NCBI GenBank assembly: GCA_017612555.1
Contig: JAGAFR010000034.1
Span: 124,001 to 188,000, forward strand
Length of the DNA: 64,000 bases
From: Lachnospiraceae bacterium
GTDB taxonomy: Bacteria; Bacillota; Clostridia; Lachnospirales; Lachnospiraceae
Direction of reading: 5' to 3'
Positions 27,340 to 37,900 of this stretch are shown here, piece by piece. Made by a program: the position numbers and the translations under genes. The notes beneath the pieces were generated by a model, which did not search any database, was not told the DNA's origin, and worked only from the letters and a program-made list of their open reading frames with translations. Within the stretch, counting starts at the first letter, position 1, and the number at the start of each line of letters is the position of its first letter.

Positions 27340-28374
27340 ATGAAAAATAACCCGTTTAGCCTTGATTTTGGAGCAGAACCGAATCTGATGATCCCGAGGA
27401 TTACCGAGCAGAACAGGATCGTTGACTCATTTACTTCCGAGAATCCGTCTACTCATATGTACATACTGATAGGAGCAAGAGGATCCGGAAAGACCGTTTT
27501 GATGACTTCGATCTCGCATGTCATCAGGGAGCAGGAAGGATGGATTCATGTTGATCTGAATCCGGAAGGAGATTTGCTCAACGAGTTGATGGTAAAGATC
27601 ATGAAAAAAACCGGGAAACTGTTTCCGCGACTTAAATTGGAAGTGTCCGTAAAAGGTGTGACCGTTTCTACGACGGCAGAAAAATACAGTGATATTCAGG
27701 CCGATCTGGATGATCTGTTGGAAAAGTTAAAGAAAAAGAACATACGTGTGTTGATTACAATGGATGAAGTCCATAATTCAAAAGACGTTCGCACCTTTAC
27801 GGGCTTTTTTCAACATTGCCTGAGGGAGAAATATCCGGTATTCGTGTTAATGACAGGGTTGTATAAAAATCTGCGTTCATTGCAGAACAATCGCTCCCAG
27901 ACTTTCCTTAAGAGAGCGCCGCGTATTGACCTTGGACCGTTAAGCGGGATAAGGGTCACGAAGAAATATGAGGAGATCTTTGGATTGGATCCAAAGCAAG
28001 CTTCCGAAATGTCACTTCTTACCAAGGGCTATTCTTATGGGTTCCAGATTTTGGGATATCTTGTATATGATTCCGGAAAGAAACAGCCGGATAACAGGAT
28101 CCTTGATGAGTATAAACTGAACCTGTTTGAAAACTCCTATGAGAAGATATGGGAAGAACTGTCGGCAGGGGAGAGGGACGTTGTGCGCGCGATAGCAACA
28201 CATGAACCTGAATCGGACGTGAAATTGATCAGGGAATCTATCCCGATGGATTCAAATATGTTCTCAACGTACAAGGACACGCTGCATAAGTGCGGGTTGA
28301 TAAGCAAAGGGACAGCATATGGAAGGGTTGAGTTCTGCCTGCCTTTCTTTGCGGAATATGTTCTTAGCAAGTAA
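27340..28374 (+). CDS. AAA-type ATP-binding protein
   Basis: 344 residues. Walker A GARGSGKT (near residue 48), Walker B VLITMDEVH, a sensor-like LMTGLYKN, and a C-terminal helical region resembling a winged helix. This is an Orc/Cdc6- or STAND-like ATPase, seen singly in many Clostridia and usually without a known role. It starts 33 bases ahead of the next gene and is preceded by the 29-bp repeats. Function not recognised; DNA or partner binding by the C-terminus is inference. Confidence 0.75.
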   Translation: MKNNPFSLDFGAEPNLMIPRITEQNRIVDSFTSENPSTHMYILIGARGSGKTVLMTSISHVIREQEGWIHVDLNPEGDLLNELMVKIMKKTGKLFPRLKLEVSVKGVTVSTTAEKYSDIQADLDDLLEKLKKKNIRVLITMDEVHNSKDVRTFTGFFQHCLREKYPVFVLMTGLYKNLRSLQNNRSQTFLKRAPRIDLGPLSGIRVTKKYEEIFGLDPKQASEMSLLTKGYSYGFQILGYLVYDSGKKQPDNRILDEYKLNLFENSYEKIWEELSAGERDVVRAIATHEPESDVKLIRESIPMDSNMFSTYKDTLHKCGLISKGTAYGRVEFCLPFFAEYVLSK

Positions 28375-28407
28375 GAAGACCCTAATGATCAGGAAAAGGA
28401 AAAAATA

Positions 28408-28995
28408 ATGAAACGTGACGATATCATCTCGGGTATAGTTGGAGGGACTATTATTGCAGTAGGCTGTACTGTGGGCATTTTCGGTTATCAAAAAATGAAT
28501 GAGCCCATATATGCTGAACCATCAGTGAGCATAAGTGAAAGCAAAAGCATTGTTTCGACTGAAGATGCCGGGGAAAGCGATACTGCAGAAGGTAAGGTTG
28601 ATTATTTGGGATATACATCGGAAGATTATCCGGTGCAAGATGACCGGAATTCTCCGGATCCTGTAGATTCCATAGATTCAGCAGAGGCTGATCCTTATGT
28701 GGATAAGACTGTTCCGGAAGTATCAGCAAGCATTCGATCAGTTGATGGAACCGGATATGAAGCCGATGTCTCAAATGAAATGGGAAGTAGTCCCAACTAT
28801 TTTGATACATATGATATACCGGAACAGCAGAACACTTCTGAAACGTATGTGTTAAATACAAGTACCATGAAGATACATATTCCAAGCTGTGATGATGTGA
28901 AAAAGATCAACCCCGAGAATTACGCTACATCAAGCAGCTCTTTAGAGGAACTAAAGGCGCAGGGATATACTGCGTGTGGGCACTGTTTTAGATGA
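28408..28995 (+). CDS. membrane-anchored protein with C-terminal Ada-like Cys domain
   Basis: 195 residues. One N-terminal hydrophobic helix (about residues 6-25) places the rest outside the cell. A long acidic, Ser/Asp-rich linker without evident fold follows. The last ~50 residues read YVLNTSTMKIHIPSCDD...ACGHCFR, the same small Cys-rich module that ends the next protein. The His and three Cys could bind zinc. It overlaps the next gene by 4 bases. Function unknown. Confidence 0.75.
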   Translation: MKRDDIISGIVGGTIIAVGCTVGIFGYQKMNEPIYAEPSVSISESKSIVSTEDAGESDTAEGKVDYLGYTSEDYPVQDDRNSPDPVDSIDSAEADPYVDKTVPEVSASIRSVDGTGYEADVSNEMGSSPNYFDTYDIPEQQNTSETYVLNTSTMKIHIPSCDDVKKINPENYATSSSSLEELKAQGYTACGHCFR

Positions 28996-30278
28996 TGAGT
29001 AAGAAACATTTATTAATAATAACTATATGTGCTTCGGTGATTTTCGTGCCGGCTGGCTGCGGGGCCGTCGGATATGATAAACCGGTTGATTCAAACAATC
29101 CGGTGATACAGGTAGCTGATTTGATGGAATCTGACGCATCAGATGCCACTGAGGATAGTTCATCACACGATAATGATGCTGTAGAGGAGGCGGTTGAAGA
29201 TACATTTGACAAAGAGAATACCGATAAAGATACACAGCCTGTCCGGGACATCATGGAGGTACACTTCATCGATGTCGGGCAGGCTGATTCTACGCTTATC
29301 AAGATCGGTGATCATGCGATGCTGGTCGACTGCGGTGTTGATGCTGCAGGCACAAAGCTTCAGTACTATCTGAAGAAACAGGGTATCGAGAAGTTGGACT
29401 ATCTGATACTCACCCATCCGGATTCGGATCATATCGGGGGTGCGGATGTCATCATAACTAAGTTTGATATTGATAAGGTGTTCATGTCGCCGTTTACCAA
29501 AGATAATAACTGGTATTCGGATCTTATGAACGCGCTGTCATACAGAGGATACAGCTGGAGTACGCCTGATGTCGGAAGCAGGTATAACCTGGGAGATGCG
29601 GAGTTTACCATATTGGGCCCAAACAGAACCTATGATGATCCCAATAACTCATCGATCGCATTCGTGCTCCAATATGGAGAGAATCGTTTCCTGTTTACGG
29701 GAGATGCGTCGGAAGAAGCAGAATCCGATATTCTCGCAAACGGTCTGGATATATCGGCTGATGTATATAAGCTGGGACATCACGGGAGCAGCAGTGCATC
29801 CACGGAAGCGTTTCTTGAGAAGATCAGTCCAAGATATGTCGTTATAAGCTGTGCGAGCGGGAATGATTACGGACATCCCCATGTGGAAACGATGGATCGC
29901 CTTAAGAAGTATTCGCCGCAGATCTATAGGACTGATGAACAGGGTACAATAATAGCATATTCGGACGGCGATATCATCACTTGGGATCATTCTCCATCAA
30001 CAACTTGGGCAAGCGGGACGCAGATAAAAGAGGAAATACCGCGTATCTATAACGATATAATGAGCCTTGAGACTACAGATGACACTGCCGGGGAACCGGG
30101 AAGCAGGAGCATGCCGGCATCTGTAACATATGTCCTGAACACCAGATCCAATAAGTTCCATTATCCGGATTGCAAGTCTGTAAACGACATGAAACCTAAG
30201 AACAGGAAGGATGTAGACTGGAAAAGGGATGAATGCATCGAGGCCGGATATGAACCTTGCGGCAACTGCAAACCCTGA
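28992..30278 (+). CDS. secreted MBL-fold hydrolase, ComEC/Rec2 type, with C-terminal Ada-like Cys domain
   Basis: 428 residues. The N-terminus is a signal peptide with a lipobox-like VPAGC, so probably a lipoprotein. After an acidic linker comes a metallo-beta-lactamase domain (about 80-330): FIDVGQADSTLI, HPDSDHIGG, FTGDASEEAE and LGHHGSSSAST. The C-terminal module YVLNTRSNKFHYPDCKS...PCGNCKP is shared with the upstream protein. This looks like the hydrolase half of ComEC made as a free extracellular protein; nuclease or phosphodiesterase activity is inference. Confidence 0.88.
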   Translation: MMSKKHLLIITICASVIFVPAGCGAVGYDKPVDSNNPVIQVADLMESDASDATEDSSSHDNDAVEEAVEDTFDKENTDKDTQPVRDIMEVHFIDVGQADSTLIKIGDHAMLVDCGVDAAGTKLQYYLKKQGIEKLDYLILTHPDSDHIGGADVIITKFDIDKVFMSPFTKDNNWYSDLMNALSYRGYSWSTPDVGSRYNLGDAEFTILGPNRTYDDPNNSSIAFVLQYGENRFLFTGDASEEAESDILANGLDISADVYKLGHHGSSSASTEAFLEKISPRYVVISCASGNDYGHPHVETMDRLKKYSPQIYRTDEQGTIIAYSDGDIITWDHSPSTTWASGTQIKEEIPRIYNDIMSLETTDDTAGEPGSRSMPASVTYVLNTRSNKFHYPDCKSVNDMKPKNRKDVDWKRDECIEAGYEPCGNCKP

Positions 30279-30373
30279 TGGGGATTAATCTTTACAATGT
30301 GACAATATAAGATGGTATTACCTGCGTGATGTATGGTATTATTCAATGTAAGTGAAAGGAGGCGAACCGGCCT

Positions 30374-31225
30374 ATGGAACAAAAGAAAAAAACTCTGCCG
30401 CAGCTTGTGAGGGAGTATCCCGTAATAACCTGTATAGCGTTGGTAATAGTGTACATAATCTGCAGGAGGATCACGCATTGGCTCTTTGCTCAGGTATTCT
30501 CGGCAGTTCCCGTACGTGAGATACTCGATGTTATCTGGCCGTTTATCATTGTGATGGCTACAGGGTGCCTTATGGCATACAAAAAGAGAGGATTCTTCAA
30601 AACTCTGGTGCTGTGCATTCCCCTGATGATCTACGGGTTGATCAACTGGTCGGGTAACATTGTCTTGTTTGTTACGGAGCCGGGTATCGAATGGAAGTCT
30701 CCGTTGAGGATGATAATAAGCTTACTGCCTTTGCTTGCCGTGGGGTTCAGGGAGGAATCTGTTTTCCGCGGCGTGGCGGTGAATATCATGACGGACAAAT
30801 ACGCAAAAGACAGACGGGGGATACTGTTTATCGTCCTGTTTACGGGATTTTGCTTCGGTATCATGCATATGCAGAATATTTTTATCGGACAGTCCTTATT
30901 ATCGACCATAGAACAGTCCCTGAACGCCGTCTGCCTCGGAATTATCTTTGCAGCGGTTTATCTTCGGGGCGGAAATCTCTGGGCACTGATGCTGATACAT
31001 TCGTTCATCGATATCGGAGGAATGTCAAGAGGACTCCTGACAAAAACCTATGATATGGATGCTATAGGGATGCTTGCAAGTAATAAGGAAACGACGATCG
31101 ATCCGAGAGCAACCGCTGTAAAGGCCGGTATTTGGATTGCATGTGTTCTGGCAGGCCTGTTCATGATCAGGAAGTCAAAGTGTGATGAGATAATAGCAAA
31201 ATTTCGAAAGAATGTGGAGGTATGA
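30374..31225 (+). CDS. CPBP family intramembrane metalloprotease
   Basis: 283 residues with about seven hydrophobic helices. The Abi/CAAX-protease motifs are present: EESVFRG (motif 1), FGIMHMQN (motif 2) and LIHSFIDIGG (motif 3). Such proteins cleave prenylated or bacteriocin-like peptides or give self-immunity. The ATG follows GGAGG at 30359-30363. Overlaps the DJ-1 gene by 4 bases. The 95-base gap ahead of it contains two copies of ATGGTATTA but no clear promoter. Confidence 0.9.
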   Translation: MEQKKKTLPQLVREYPVITCIALVIVYIICRRITHWLFAQVFSAVPVREILDVIWPFIIVMATGCLMAYKKRGFFKTLVLCIPLMIYGLINWSGNIVLFVTEPGIEWKSPLRMIISLLPLLAVGFREESVFRGVAVNIMTDKYAKDRRGILFIVLFTGFCFGIMHMQNIFIGQSLLSTIEQSLNAVCLGIIFAAVYLRGGNLWALMLIHSFIDIGGMSRGLLTKTYDMDAIGMLASNKETTIDPRATAVKAGIWIACVLAGLFMIRKSKCDEIIAKFRKNVEV

Positions 31226-31773
31226 CCATGGTTTATGTATTTCTTGCAGACGGTTTTGAAGAGATCGAGGCTCTTACTCCGGTGGATCTTTTAAGAAGGG
31301 CAGGGGTGGAAGTGAGCACCGTGTCCATATATCCGGGCAGAAAGGAAGTGACCGGTGCACGGAAAATATCGGTCAACGCCGATCTGACGATAGATGATGC
31401 CGATATGGATTCGGCTGAATTGATCGTTCTTCCGGGAGGCATGCCGGGTACGGTCAACCTTCTTGAGTGCGGAAGACTTATGGATATCGTCGATGCTCAT
31501 AATAAAAAAGGAAAGCGCATAGCAGCCATATGTGCAGCTCCGGCAAAGATACTCGGATCAAAGGGTTTACTTAAGGGAAAAAACGCCACATGCTATCCGG
31601 GATTGGAGTCCATGATGGAAGGAGCAACGCCTGTTATAAAAACGGTAGTTACAGATGGGAATATCACGACATCAAGGGGATTGGGCACAGCCGTGGACTT
31701 CGCCTGCGAAATAATAACACTTCTGTGCGGCGAAGAGAAGGCGAAAGAGATAAGAACTTCAGTAGTGGCTTGA
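31222..31773 (+). CDS. DJ-1/PfpI family protein (YajL/ThiJ-like)
   Basis: 183 residues with the flavodoxin-like DJ-1 fold. The acid residue is in DGFEEIEAL and the nucleophile Cys104 in AAICAAPAKIL; GGMPGTVNL is also typical. Members are deglycases, chaperones or redox-stress proteins. The start could be ATG 31222 (ATGA overlap) or ATG 31228; GGAGG lies 5 bases before the first. Confidence 0.93.
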   Translation: MTMVYVFLADGFEEIEALTPVDLLRRAGVEVSTVSIYPGRKEVTGARKISVNADLTIDDADMDSAELIVLPGGMPGTVNLLECGRLMDIVDAHNKKGKRIAAICAAPAKILGSKGLLKGKNATCYPGLESMMEGATPVIKTVVTDGNITTSRGLGTAVDFACEIITLLCGEEKAKEIRTSVVA

Positions 31774-31789
31774 CATAGGGAGAAAACGC

Positions 31790-34700
31790 ATGAAAAAAAT
31801 AACATCCGGTTTAATAACAATCGTACTCGCATTAATGATCGCTTTGGTAGGTGGTGTATTCTGTGTTCGTGCCGCTGAAGCCGAGGCTGCTATTGATGAT
31901 GAATTCCTCGCCGAACCGACTGTATTCTGTGATACACAGGAAGAGGCATATGCTGCGGTTCGCAACATCATACGCAACAGGATAAACAATATGGCTCTTT
32001 ACGGGGCAGAAAACTATCGCGACTATGATGAAGACGGATATGTCTATGACAGGATATATGTCAAAAACGGAGTGTTCGAATATTACAGCATGGATATGCC
32101 GGATGTATGTGATTTTGAAGCAGAGCGTGTCGGTATGGAGCCTTACGAAGGCGACTATATGTATAATCTTATCGGTAACAGGTATAAGAGAGAGTTTTAT
32201 TTTGAAGGCCCGACTATTATTCATCCGGATGATGGGAATTACGGTTCTAAGGAACGTGACGGTGTCTGGTATGATACATATGAAGTGTATCTGCCTGTTA
32301 TCACCACTCTTGAGGAAGAAAACCAGGTTGACCGGAAGGTTGAACAGTTGATGGATTCCACCTTTGCGGATGTAAAAAACGGCACTAACGAGCAGAAGAT
32401 AAAAGCTGTATACAATTATATAACCAAAAACGTGAAGGGTACAGTTTCCGGTGCCGGAGGGAGTGACAGAACCTATCCGCTCTATCATACGGCATACCAT
32501 GCTCTGATAAAGGGTAATGGTACATGTGAGGCTTTTGCGCAGCTGTTTACAAGGCTTACAAGGCAGCTGGGCGTTCCCAGTAAGGTCATAATGGGTATCG
32601 ATGCCAATAATCATACATACAATATCGTTGATAAGGGTGACGGATACTGGTACTTCATAGATACAAACAGAGGGATATATCTTTCGGACAGCTCCTTTAA
32701 AAGAACACAGGAGCAGGAAAGATATACGTCATATCGGTACATAAAGAGCTATTGGGAAAAGATCAAAGGCGGAACGGACTATAAGGCCGAAGAAGTCAAG
32801 GTTGTAAAAGACGGCGAGGTGGTTTTTGCATCGGAATCGTTGAAGGCAATTTATGATTATGTCATCAATGCTCTGGCAGAAGATACATCGGCACATTACG
32901 TCATAAGATTTGACTGCGATTGGAAACCGGAATATGGAGATTCCTATTTGGATTATCCGGACAGAGTTTCCGTGGATCTTGGAGGACATAAGCTTATTGT
33001 TGAGAACTGGAAAAGCATCAGTTGTGATGAGCTATATAACGGGACGGTACAGGGAGGTCCCAACGAAAACGGGGGCGGGACTTCCGCATATTTCCAGATG
33101 GGCATCAGACTGATCAGGAATGTTACTTTTGTCGGGACAACAAGGTATGATCATGTATTCCTTCGCCCGGAGATGCAGCAACAGGTCGAACTTGATAATG
33201 TATGCTTTAAGAAGATGGCTGTTGTGCTTGCACCATATTACGGAGATGATCGGTATACCTATGATCTTGTTATATCAAATGATGTAACGTTTGAGAATTG
33301 CTCGCTCTATATTATGGATCAGGGCGATACAGGGCATGCTGCTATAACCAGTAAGACTTGTGATGCTTCCGGAAAGGTGCTGTCAACCGGTCAGCTTGTG
33401 CTGAAGGGAACCAATACGCTTGGAATGAAAGATGATCATTACAGTTACGATGGGATCGAGGAGAACTATCTCTTCATACAAAAACCCATAGAGTTTAAAG
33501 CAAAGAACGGAAGGTTTACTGAGGGTGATGTTCTCATAAAAAGCGCTGCTACGATCAAGAAATACAGCGGTGAAGGAAAGCTTGTCAGTGCTGATGTCTG
33601 GAATCTGGTTGACAGAAGCCTTACCGAAGCAAACAAAGACCCGAATGACGGATCGAGTCTTATGACCATAAATAAAGGAGTTGCATTCGGAACGGGGAAG
33701 AGGGCAAATCCTGTAAAGTCGGTGACTCTTAACAAGACTGCGGTAAAGCTTGGGGGAAGTTTGGGCACCGGCCGTTGCGATGAATTTATCCTGTCTGCAA
33801 CTACGCTTCCGGCTGATGCAGATAAGGGTGATGTGAAGTTTGAATGCGATAAGCCGGAATACCTGACGGTTACCGACAACGGAGACAAGACTGCGCTTAT
33901 CAAGCCTACGGGAAGCTTTCCGGCAGGAAAGACATCAGTAACCGTTACGGTTACCGCCGTTGCTAAGGACGGAAGCGGAAAGAGCGCAAAGTGCAAGGTA
34001 ACTATCGGTAAAGCTGCAGAGTCTGTTACGATAAGCGCATCCAAGGGCGCAAAGGATATAGCGGTGGGAAAGACACTGAAGCTGACTGCAACGGTAATGC
34101 CGAAAGAGGCGATCAACAAAGAGGTTTTGTGGGACAGCAGTGACAAAGCCGTTGCAACCGTTGACAAAAAAGGAAATGTTAAGGCACTTTCTGTCGGAAG
34201 TGCGACAATAACCGCGAAGAGTACGACAAACGACGACATAAGCGGAACTTACGAGATAAAAACATATATTCCGGTCAAAAAGGTTACCCTTGACGAAAAA
34301 TCGGTAAGTCTTCACGCCGGAAATTCATTTGAACTAAAAGCCACCGTAACTCCGGATAATGCAACGTTTGAGGACGGGAAGGCAAAGGTAACATACAGCG
34401 TGATATCGGGCAGCGCCTATATATCTGTTGATGATGCCGGGCATGTTACGGCCGGGACCGATCTTGCGGGAAAGAATAAACAGAGTGCAAAAATCCTGGT
34501 AACTGCAGAAAGTGACGGTAATATCAAAAAGACTGTTACATGCACCGTTACGGTGACAAAGGATCCTGTGCCTGTTAAGTCAATAAAACCGGGCACGAAA
34601 AAGCTTTCATTGGCTGTAGGTGATAGTGAAGTCGTCGATGCTGTGGTACTTCCGGTCACGGCAGATAATAAAGAACTTGACTGGCAGTCGGATAAGCCTG

Positions 34701-34822
34701 CGATCGCAACAGTGGATGCCCATGGAAAAGTCACGGCGGTCTCTGCCGGTAGTGCAAAGATCACCGCAACCGCAACCGATGGAAGTAAAAAGAAAACAAC
34801 AATAACGGTCGTTGTTAAATAA
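31790..34822 (+). CDS. secreted surface protein: transglutaminase-like domain plus BIG2 repeats
   Basis: 1010 residues. A Sec signal peptide at 1-30 (cleavage near AAEAEA). A transglutaminase/protease-like domain follows with a full catalytic set, Cys246 (GNGTCEAFA), His275 (NHTYN) and Asp291 (FIDTNRG). Residues ~370-630 form a region that I do not recognise, with beta-rich repeats. Four Ig-like BIG2 domains begin near 641, 743, 827 and 926, with GSAKITA-type ends. No LPXTG or SLH anchor, so it may be released or bound by the Ig domains. It follows the DJ-1 gene by 16 bases. Confidence 0.88.
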   Translation: MKKITSGLITIVLALMIALVGGVFCVRAAEAEAAIDDEFLAEPTVFCDTQEEAYAAVRNIIRNRINNMALYGAENYRDYDEDGYVYDRIYVKNGVFEYYSMDMPDVCDFEAERVGMEPYEGDYMYNLIGNRYKREFYFEGPTIIHPDDGNYGSKERDGVWYDTYEVYLPVITTLEEENQVDRKVEQLMDSTFADVKNGTNEQKIKAVYNYITKNVKGTVSGAGGSDRTYPLYHTAYHALIKGNGTCEAFAQLFTRLTRQLGVPSKVIMGIDANNHTYNIVDKGDGYWYFIDTNRGIYLSDSSFKRTQEQERYTSYRYIKSYWEKIKGGTDYKAEEVKVVKDGEVVFASESLKAIYDYVINALAEDTSAHYVIRFDCDWKPEYGDSYLDYPDRVSVDLGGHKLIVENWKSISCDELYNGTVQGGPNENGGGTSAYFQMGIRLIRNVTFVGTTRYDHVFLRPEMQQQVELDNVCFKKMAVVLAPYYGDDRYTYDLVISNDVTFENCSLYIMDQGDTGHAAITSKTCDASGKVLSTGQLVLKGTNTLGMKDDHYSYDGIEENYLFIQKPIEFKAKNGRFTEGDVLIKSAATIKKYSGEGKLVSADVWNLVDRSLTEANKDPNDGSSLMTINKGVAFGTGKRANPVKSVTLNKTAVKLGGSLGTGRCDEFILSATTLPADADKGDVKFECDKPEYLTVTDNGDKTALIKPTGSFPAGKTSVTVTVTAVAKDGSGKSAKCKVTIGKAAESVTISASKGAKDIAVGKTLKLTATVMPKEAINKEVLWDSSDKAVATVDKKGNVKALSVGSATITAKSTTNDDISGTYEIKTYIPVKKVTLDEKSVSLHAGNSFELKATVTPDNATFEDGKAKVTYSVISGSAYISVDDAGHVTAGTDLAGKNKQSAKILVTAESDGNIKKTVTCTVTVTKDPVPVKSIKPGTKKLSLAVGDSEVVDAVVLPVTADNKELDWQSDKPAIATVDAHGKVTAVSAGSAKITATATDGSKKKTTITVVVK

Positions 34823-34831
34823 AAATCACTT

Positions 34832-34853
34832 GTTGAAAATAAACAATTTCAAC
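34832..34853 (+). terminator. possible weak terminator hairpin after the surface protein
   Basis: GTTGAAA (34832-34838) pairs with TTTCAAC (34847-34853) across an 8-base loop. The stem is AT-rich and no U-run follows, so termination would be inefficient at best. Confidence 0.3.
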
Positions 34854-34875
34854 TGGGTTCATTTGGTAAAAATGT

Positions 34876-34906
34876 GATATTGCACCCCTTCAAGGGGTGT
34901 GATATC
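34876..34906. promoter_or_regulatory. 31-bp palindrome ahead of the type VII secretion-like operon
   Basis: GATAT and ATATC flank the perfect core CACCCCTT-C-AAGGGGTG; only two opposed positions mismatch (TG/TG). It lies about 90 bases before the EssC start. No U-run follows, and the loop is a single base, so a dimeric repressor operator or a cruciform is as likely as a terminator. Confidence 0.5.
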
Positions 34907-34996
34907 ATTCGGCATACAAACAAAAATCTCTTTACAGATCTTGCGATAGTTCATCGCCTGATTCCGGATTTTGTTAATCTTATACAGCGTTAGGAA

Positions 34997-37900
34997 ATGA
35001 TAATGGACGTTTTATACGTTTCTGGAAAGAAGTCTCCCGTTTTCATCGGCAGAGATCCGTCATGCGACCTGATACTTGATGACCCGTATGTCTCCAGAAA
35101 GCATTTGATCATCTCTTCGCTCAGAAGTGATGTTGCAACTGTTGAGATACCGGGTAGTAACGGTGCGGTAGTAGATAATGCAAGAAAAGAAAAGGACAGC
35201 AAATGCCTTATAAGAGCAGGAGATGTAATAACGATCGGAGGACATACGATTGTCTGGACCGGATACTTTGAGGAATGTGACAAAGCATTTATGAGAGGCC
35301 TTGTAAAACTGCCGGAGCCTGACTTGACCCCCATTGAGATCGAAGGCCCGCCCCAAAGAAGGGTTCCGGAAAAGCCTTCGGTAATGCTGGCGGCTGGGCC
35401 GGCACTTACGATGGCAATCCCGATACTTCTCGGCGCAGGAAGGACAGTGGCGGTCTTTTCCTCAATATTTGCGGCTCTTTGGGCCGGTATAAACGTATTT
35501 GGAAGGATCAGTAAGCAGAAAACAGAGGAAAAAAGGCGAAGGACCATGTATTCCGCGTATCTTGATGAGTGTGAGGCCGGTATCAGAGGCAGACTCCGTG
35601 ACCTGGCAGGAGCCCTTCGCAGGATGCATCCGCCGGTTGAGGGGTACTTTAAAGGCGGAGGGGATGCATTCATACTCTGGAACAGCAGACCGGAAGGAAC
35701 AGGTATTTCGGTCAGAGTCGGAGTGGGTAAGGTCTTGAATCCCATTGAGATCGTCATTCCGAAAGACCGCTTTGCACAGGTTGATGATTCCCTGCGATCC
35801 CTCCCGGCTTTGATCAGAGGCAGGTATGAGATGCTCGATCGCATGCCGGTCATCACAGTGCTTCTCAAAGGATCGATAACAGGACTTGTTCTTGCTTCGG
35901 ACAGGGACAGGAGAATACTCTCGTCAGTAGTACTGCAAATGGCATGTGCGTATACGCCGGAAGATCTAGGTATCCGTTTCATAGTTGAGCGTGAACTGAT
36001 GCGGTACTGTATGTGGATGGTACTTATGCCGCATTACTCGGATAAAGATGATCCATTACCTGATGGAAAGATGACGGTTGTGATCACCGATGATGTTCAA
36101 ATGGCTTATGAATACGTCAGTAAAAGCGCTGTTCTTCTCATAAGGCCTGATCCCGGGGATTTTCCGGCGGGGATCATGCATATTATCAACAGAAATGGCG
36201 GTAACGGCACGGTATTTGACTCGGTTCCGCCCAAGCTGGCCTTTTCCTATGCCGTGTCCATGTCAAAACTTTGGGGAAATGTCGGTAATGATGCTCCTGT
36301 TCCGGATTCCGTATCTTTTGGAGAACTGTTCGGAGGCAGGTTCGGGGTAGCCGATAACTACAGGAGCAACGATATAACGAGAAGTTTTGCTGCGCCGATA
36401 GGCATAGGAGAAGGAGGCGTAAGAGTCATCCTCGATATTCACGAAAAAGCCGCGGGACCGCATGGACTGATAGCAGGAACTACGGGGAGCGGCAAAAGCG
36501 AATTGCTCACAACGCTCATACTTTCGTTTTCCGCCGAGTTTCCGTCAGATAAACTGGCATTCTTTCTCATAGACTACAAGGGCGGCGGAATGTCCAACCT
36601 GTTCAAAGATCTGCCGCATGTCCTGGGAAGTATTTCCAATCTTTCAAGATCCGAGTCGCGAAGAGCGATGATATCCCTTAAGAGTGAAAACATAAGGAGA
36701 CAGAAGTTATTTGCCGAGGCCGGCGTTAATAACATAAACGATTACACAAGGCTTTATGATGAGAAAAAGGCGTTGGTCCCGCTTCCGCACGTTCTCGTAA
36801 TAGTCGACGAATTTGCCGAATTGAAAAAGGAAGAACCGGAATTCATGGACAGGCTCATCAGTGTTGCGCAGGTAGGCAGAAGCCTTGGAATACATCTGAT
36901 ACTTGCAACGCAGAAGCCGTCCGGCGTGGTTGATGACAAGATACGGAGCAACACGTCATTTCGAATAGCGTTAAGACTGGTTGATACATCAGACTCAATG
37001 GATATGCTTCACAGACCGGATGCGGCGAGGATAAGCCGTTGCGGCAGGGCCTTCCTTCAGATCGGAAATGCTGACGAATGCATATCGTTTCAGAGCGGAT
37101 ATGCCATGTGCAGTGCTTTGGACCAAAGACTTGGCCCGCGCATCTACACGGATCTTCTTCTTGATGAGGAGCTTGATGTGGGAAAAGAAGAGGTCAGGGA
37201 TTGCGGATCAGAGTCTGAGACGTGGTTTGATGTGGTGCTGAATGAGATCATCCGCACCGACAGAGATTTTGTAACCGGAAGATGTGAAAAACTGTGGCTT
37301 CCCATGCTGCCGGACGTGATAGAAGATGAGACGGCGATCGCAGTATTTGATGATCCTTATGAGCAGAAGTATGAACGGATCGGGGCTGATATTCGGAATA
37401 TGGGACATATATGGATATGCGGACGCAGCGCAAGCGGTAAGAGTGAGTATATGTATACGATACTGGAGCGCCTGTCACGTGATTTTTCGATCTATGTGAT
37501 AGATTTCGGCGGAGGGATATTAAAGGATCTTTCGGGGAGATGCTCATGCGGCGGCTATATATCGGATGACAGGCCGGATGAAGTGACCAGGATGACAGGA
37601 TTTATATGCGAGGAATTATCCCGCAGAAGAAAAAACCGAAATGAGAAGACCATGCCCATCATACTGGCGCTTGATAATTACAGCGAGATCGCGGCAGCAG
37701 CGGGTCCTGAAGCTTGTGAGCATATTGGCAGGATAATGACTGTGGGAAAGAGTGTGGGGATCTGTATATGTGCTTCGTCTGTGACCCCGCCGCCGTCGGC
37801 TTTGGCGAAATTCACAGACACAGGTTTCTATATGGGAAGTGAAACGGCATACGCTGTGGCCGATTTCCTGAAGTGCCCCGTAAGGGATATTCCGGGTATT

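Noticed and set aside
30279..30373. Promoter ahead of the CPBP gene
   Set aside because: TTTACA, TATAAG and TATTAT boxes occur but no pair has 16-18 bp spacing; only a 9-bp direct repeat is noted.
33466..34239. 257-residue hydrophobic-looking frame antisense to the BIG2 repeats
   Set aside because: Reverse complement of Thr/Val/Lys-rich Ig repeats gives Val/Phe/Ser strings; not a real membrane protein.
34990..35982. 330-residue open frame antisense to essC
   Set aside because: Serine/proline-rich shadow of the FHA and membrane part of EssC; no ribosome site.
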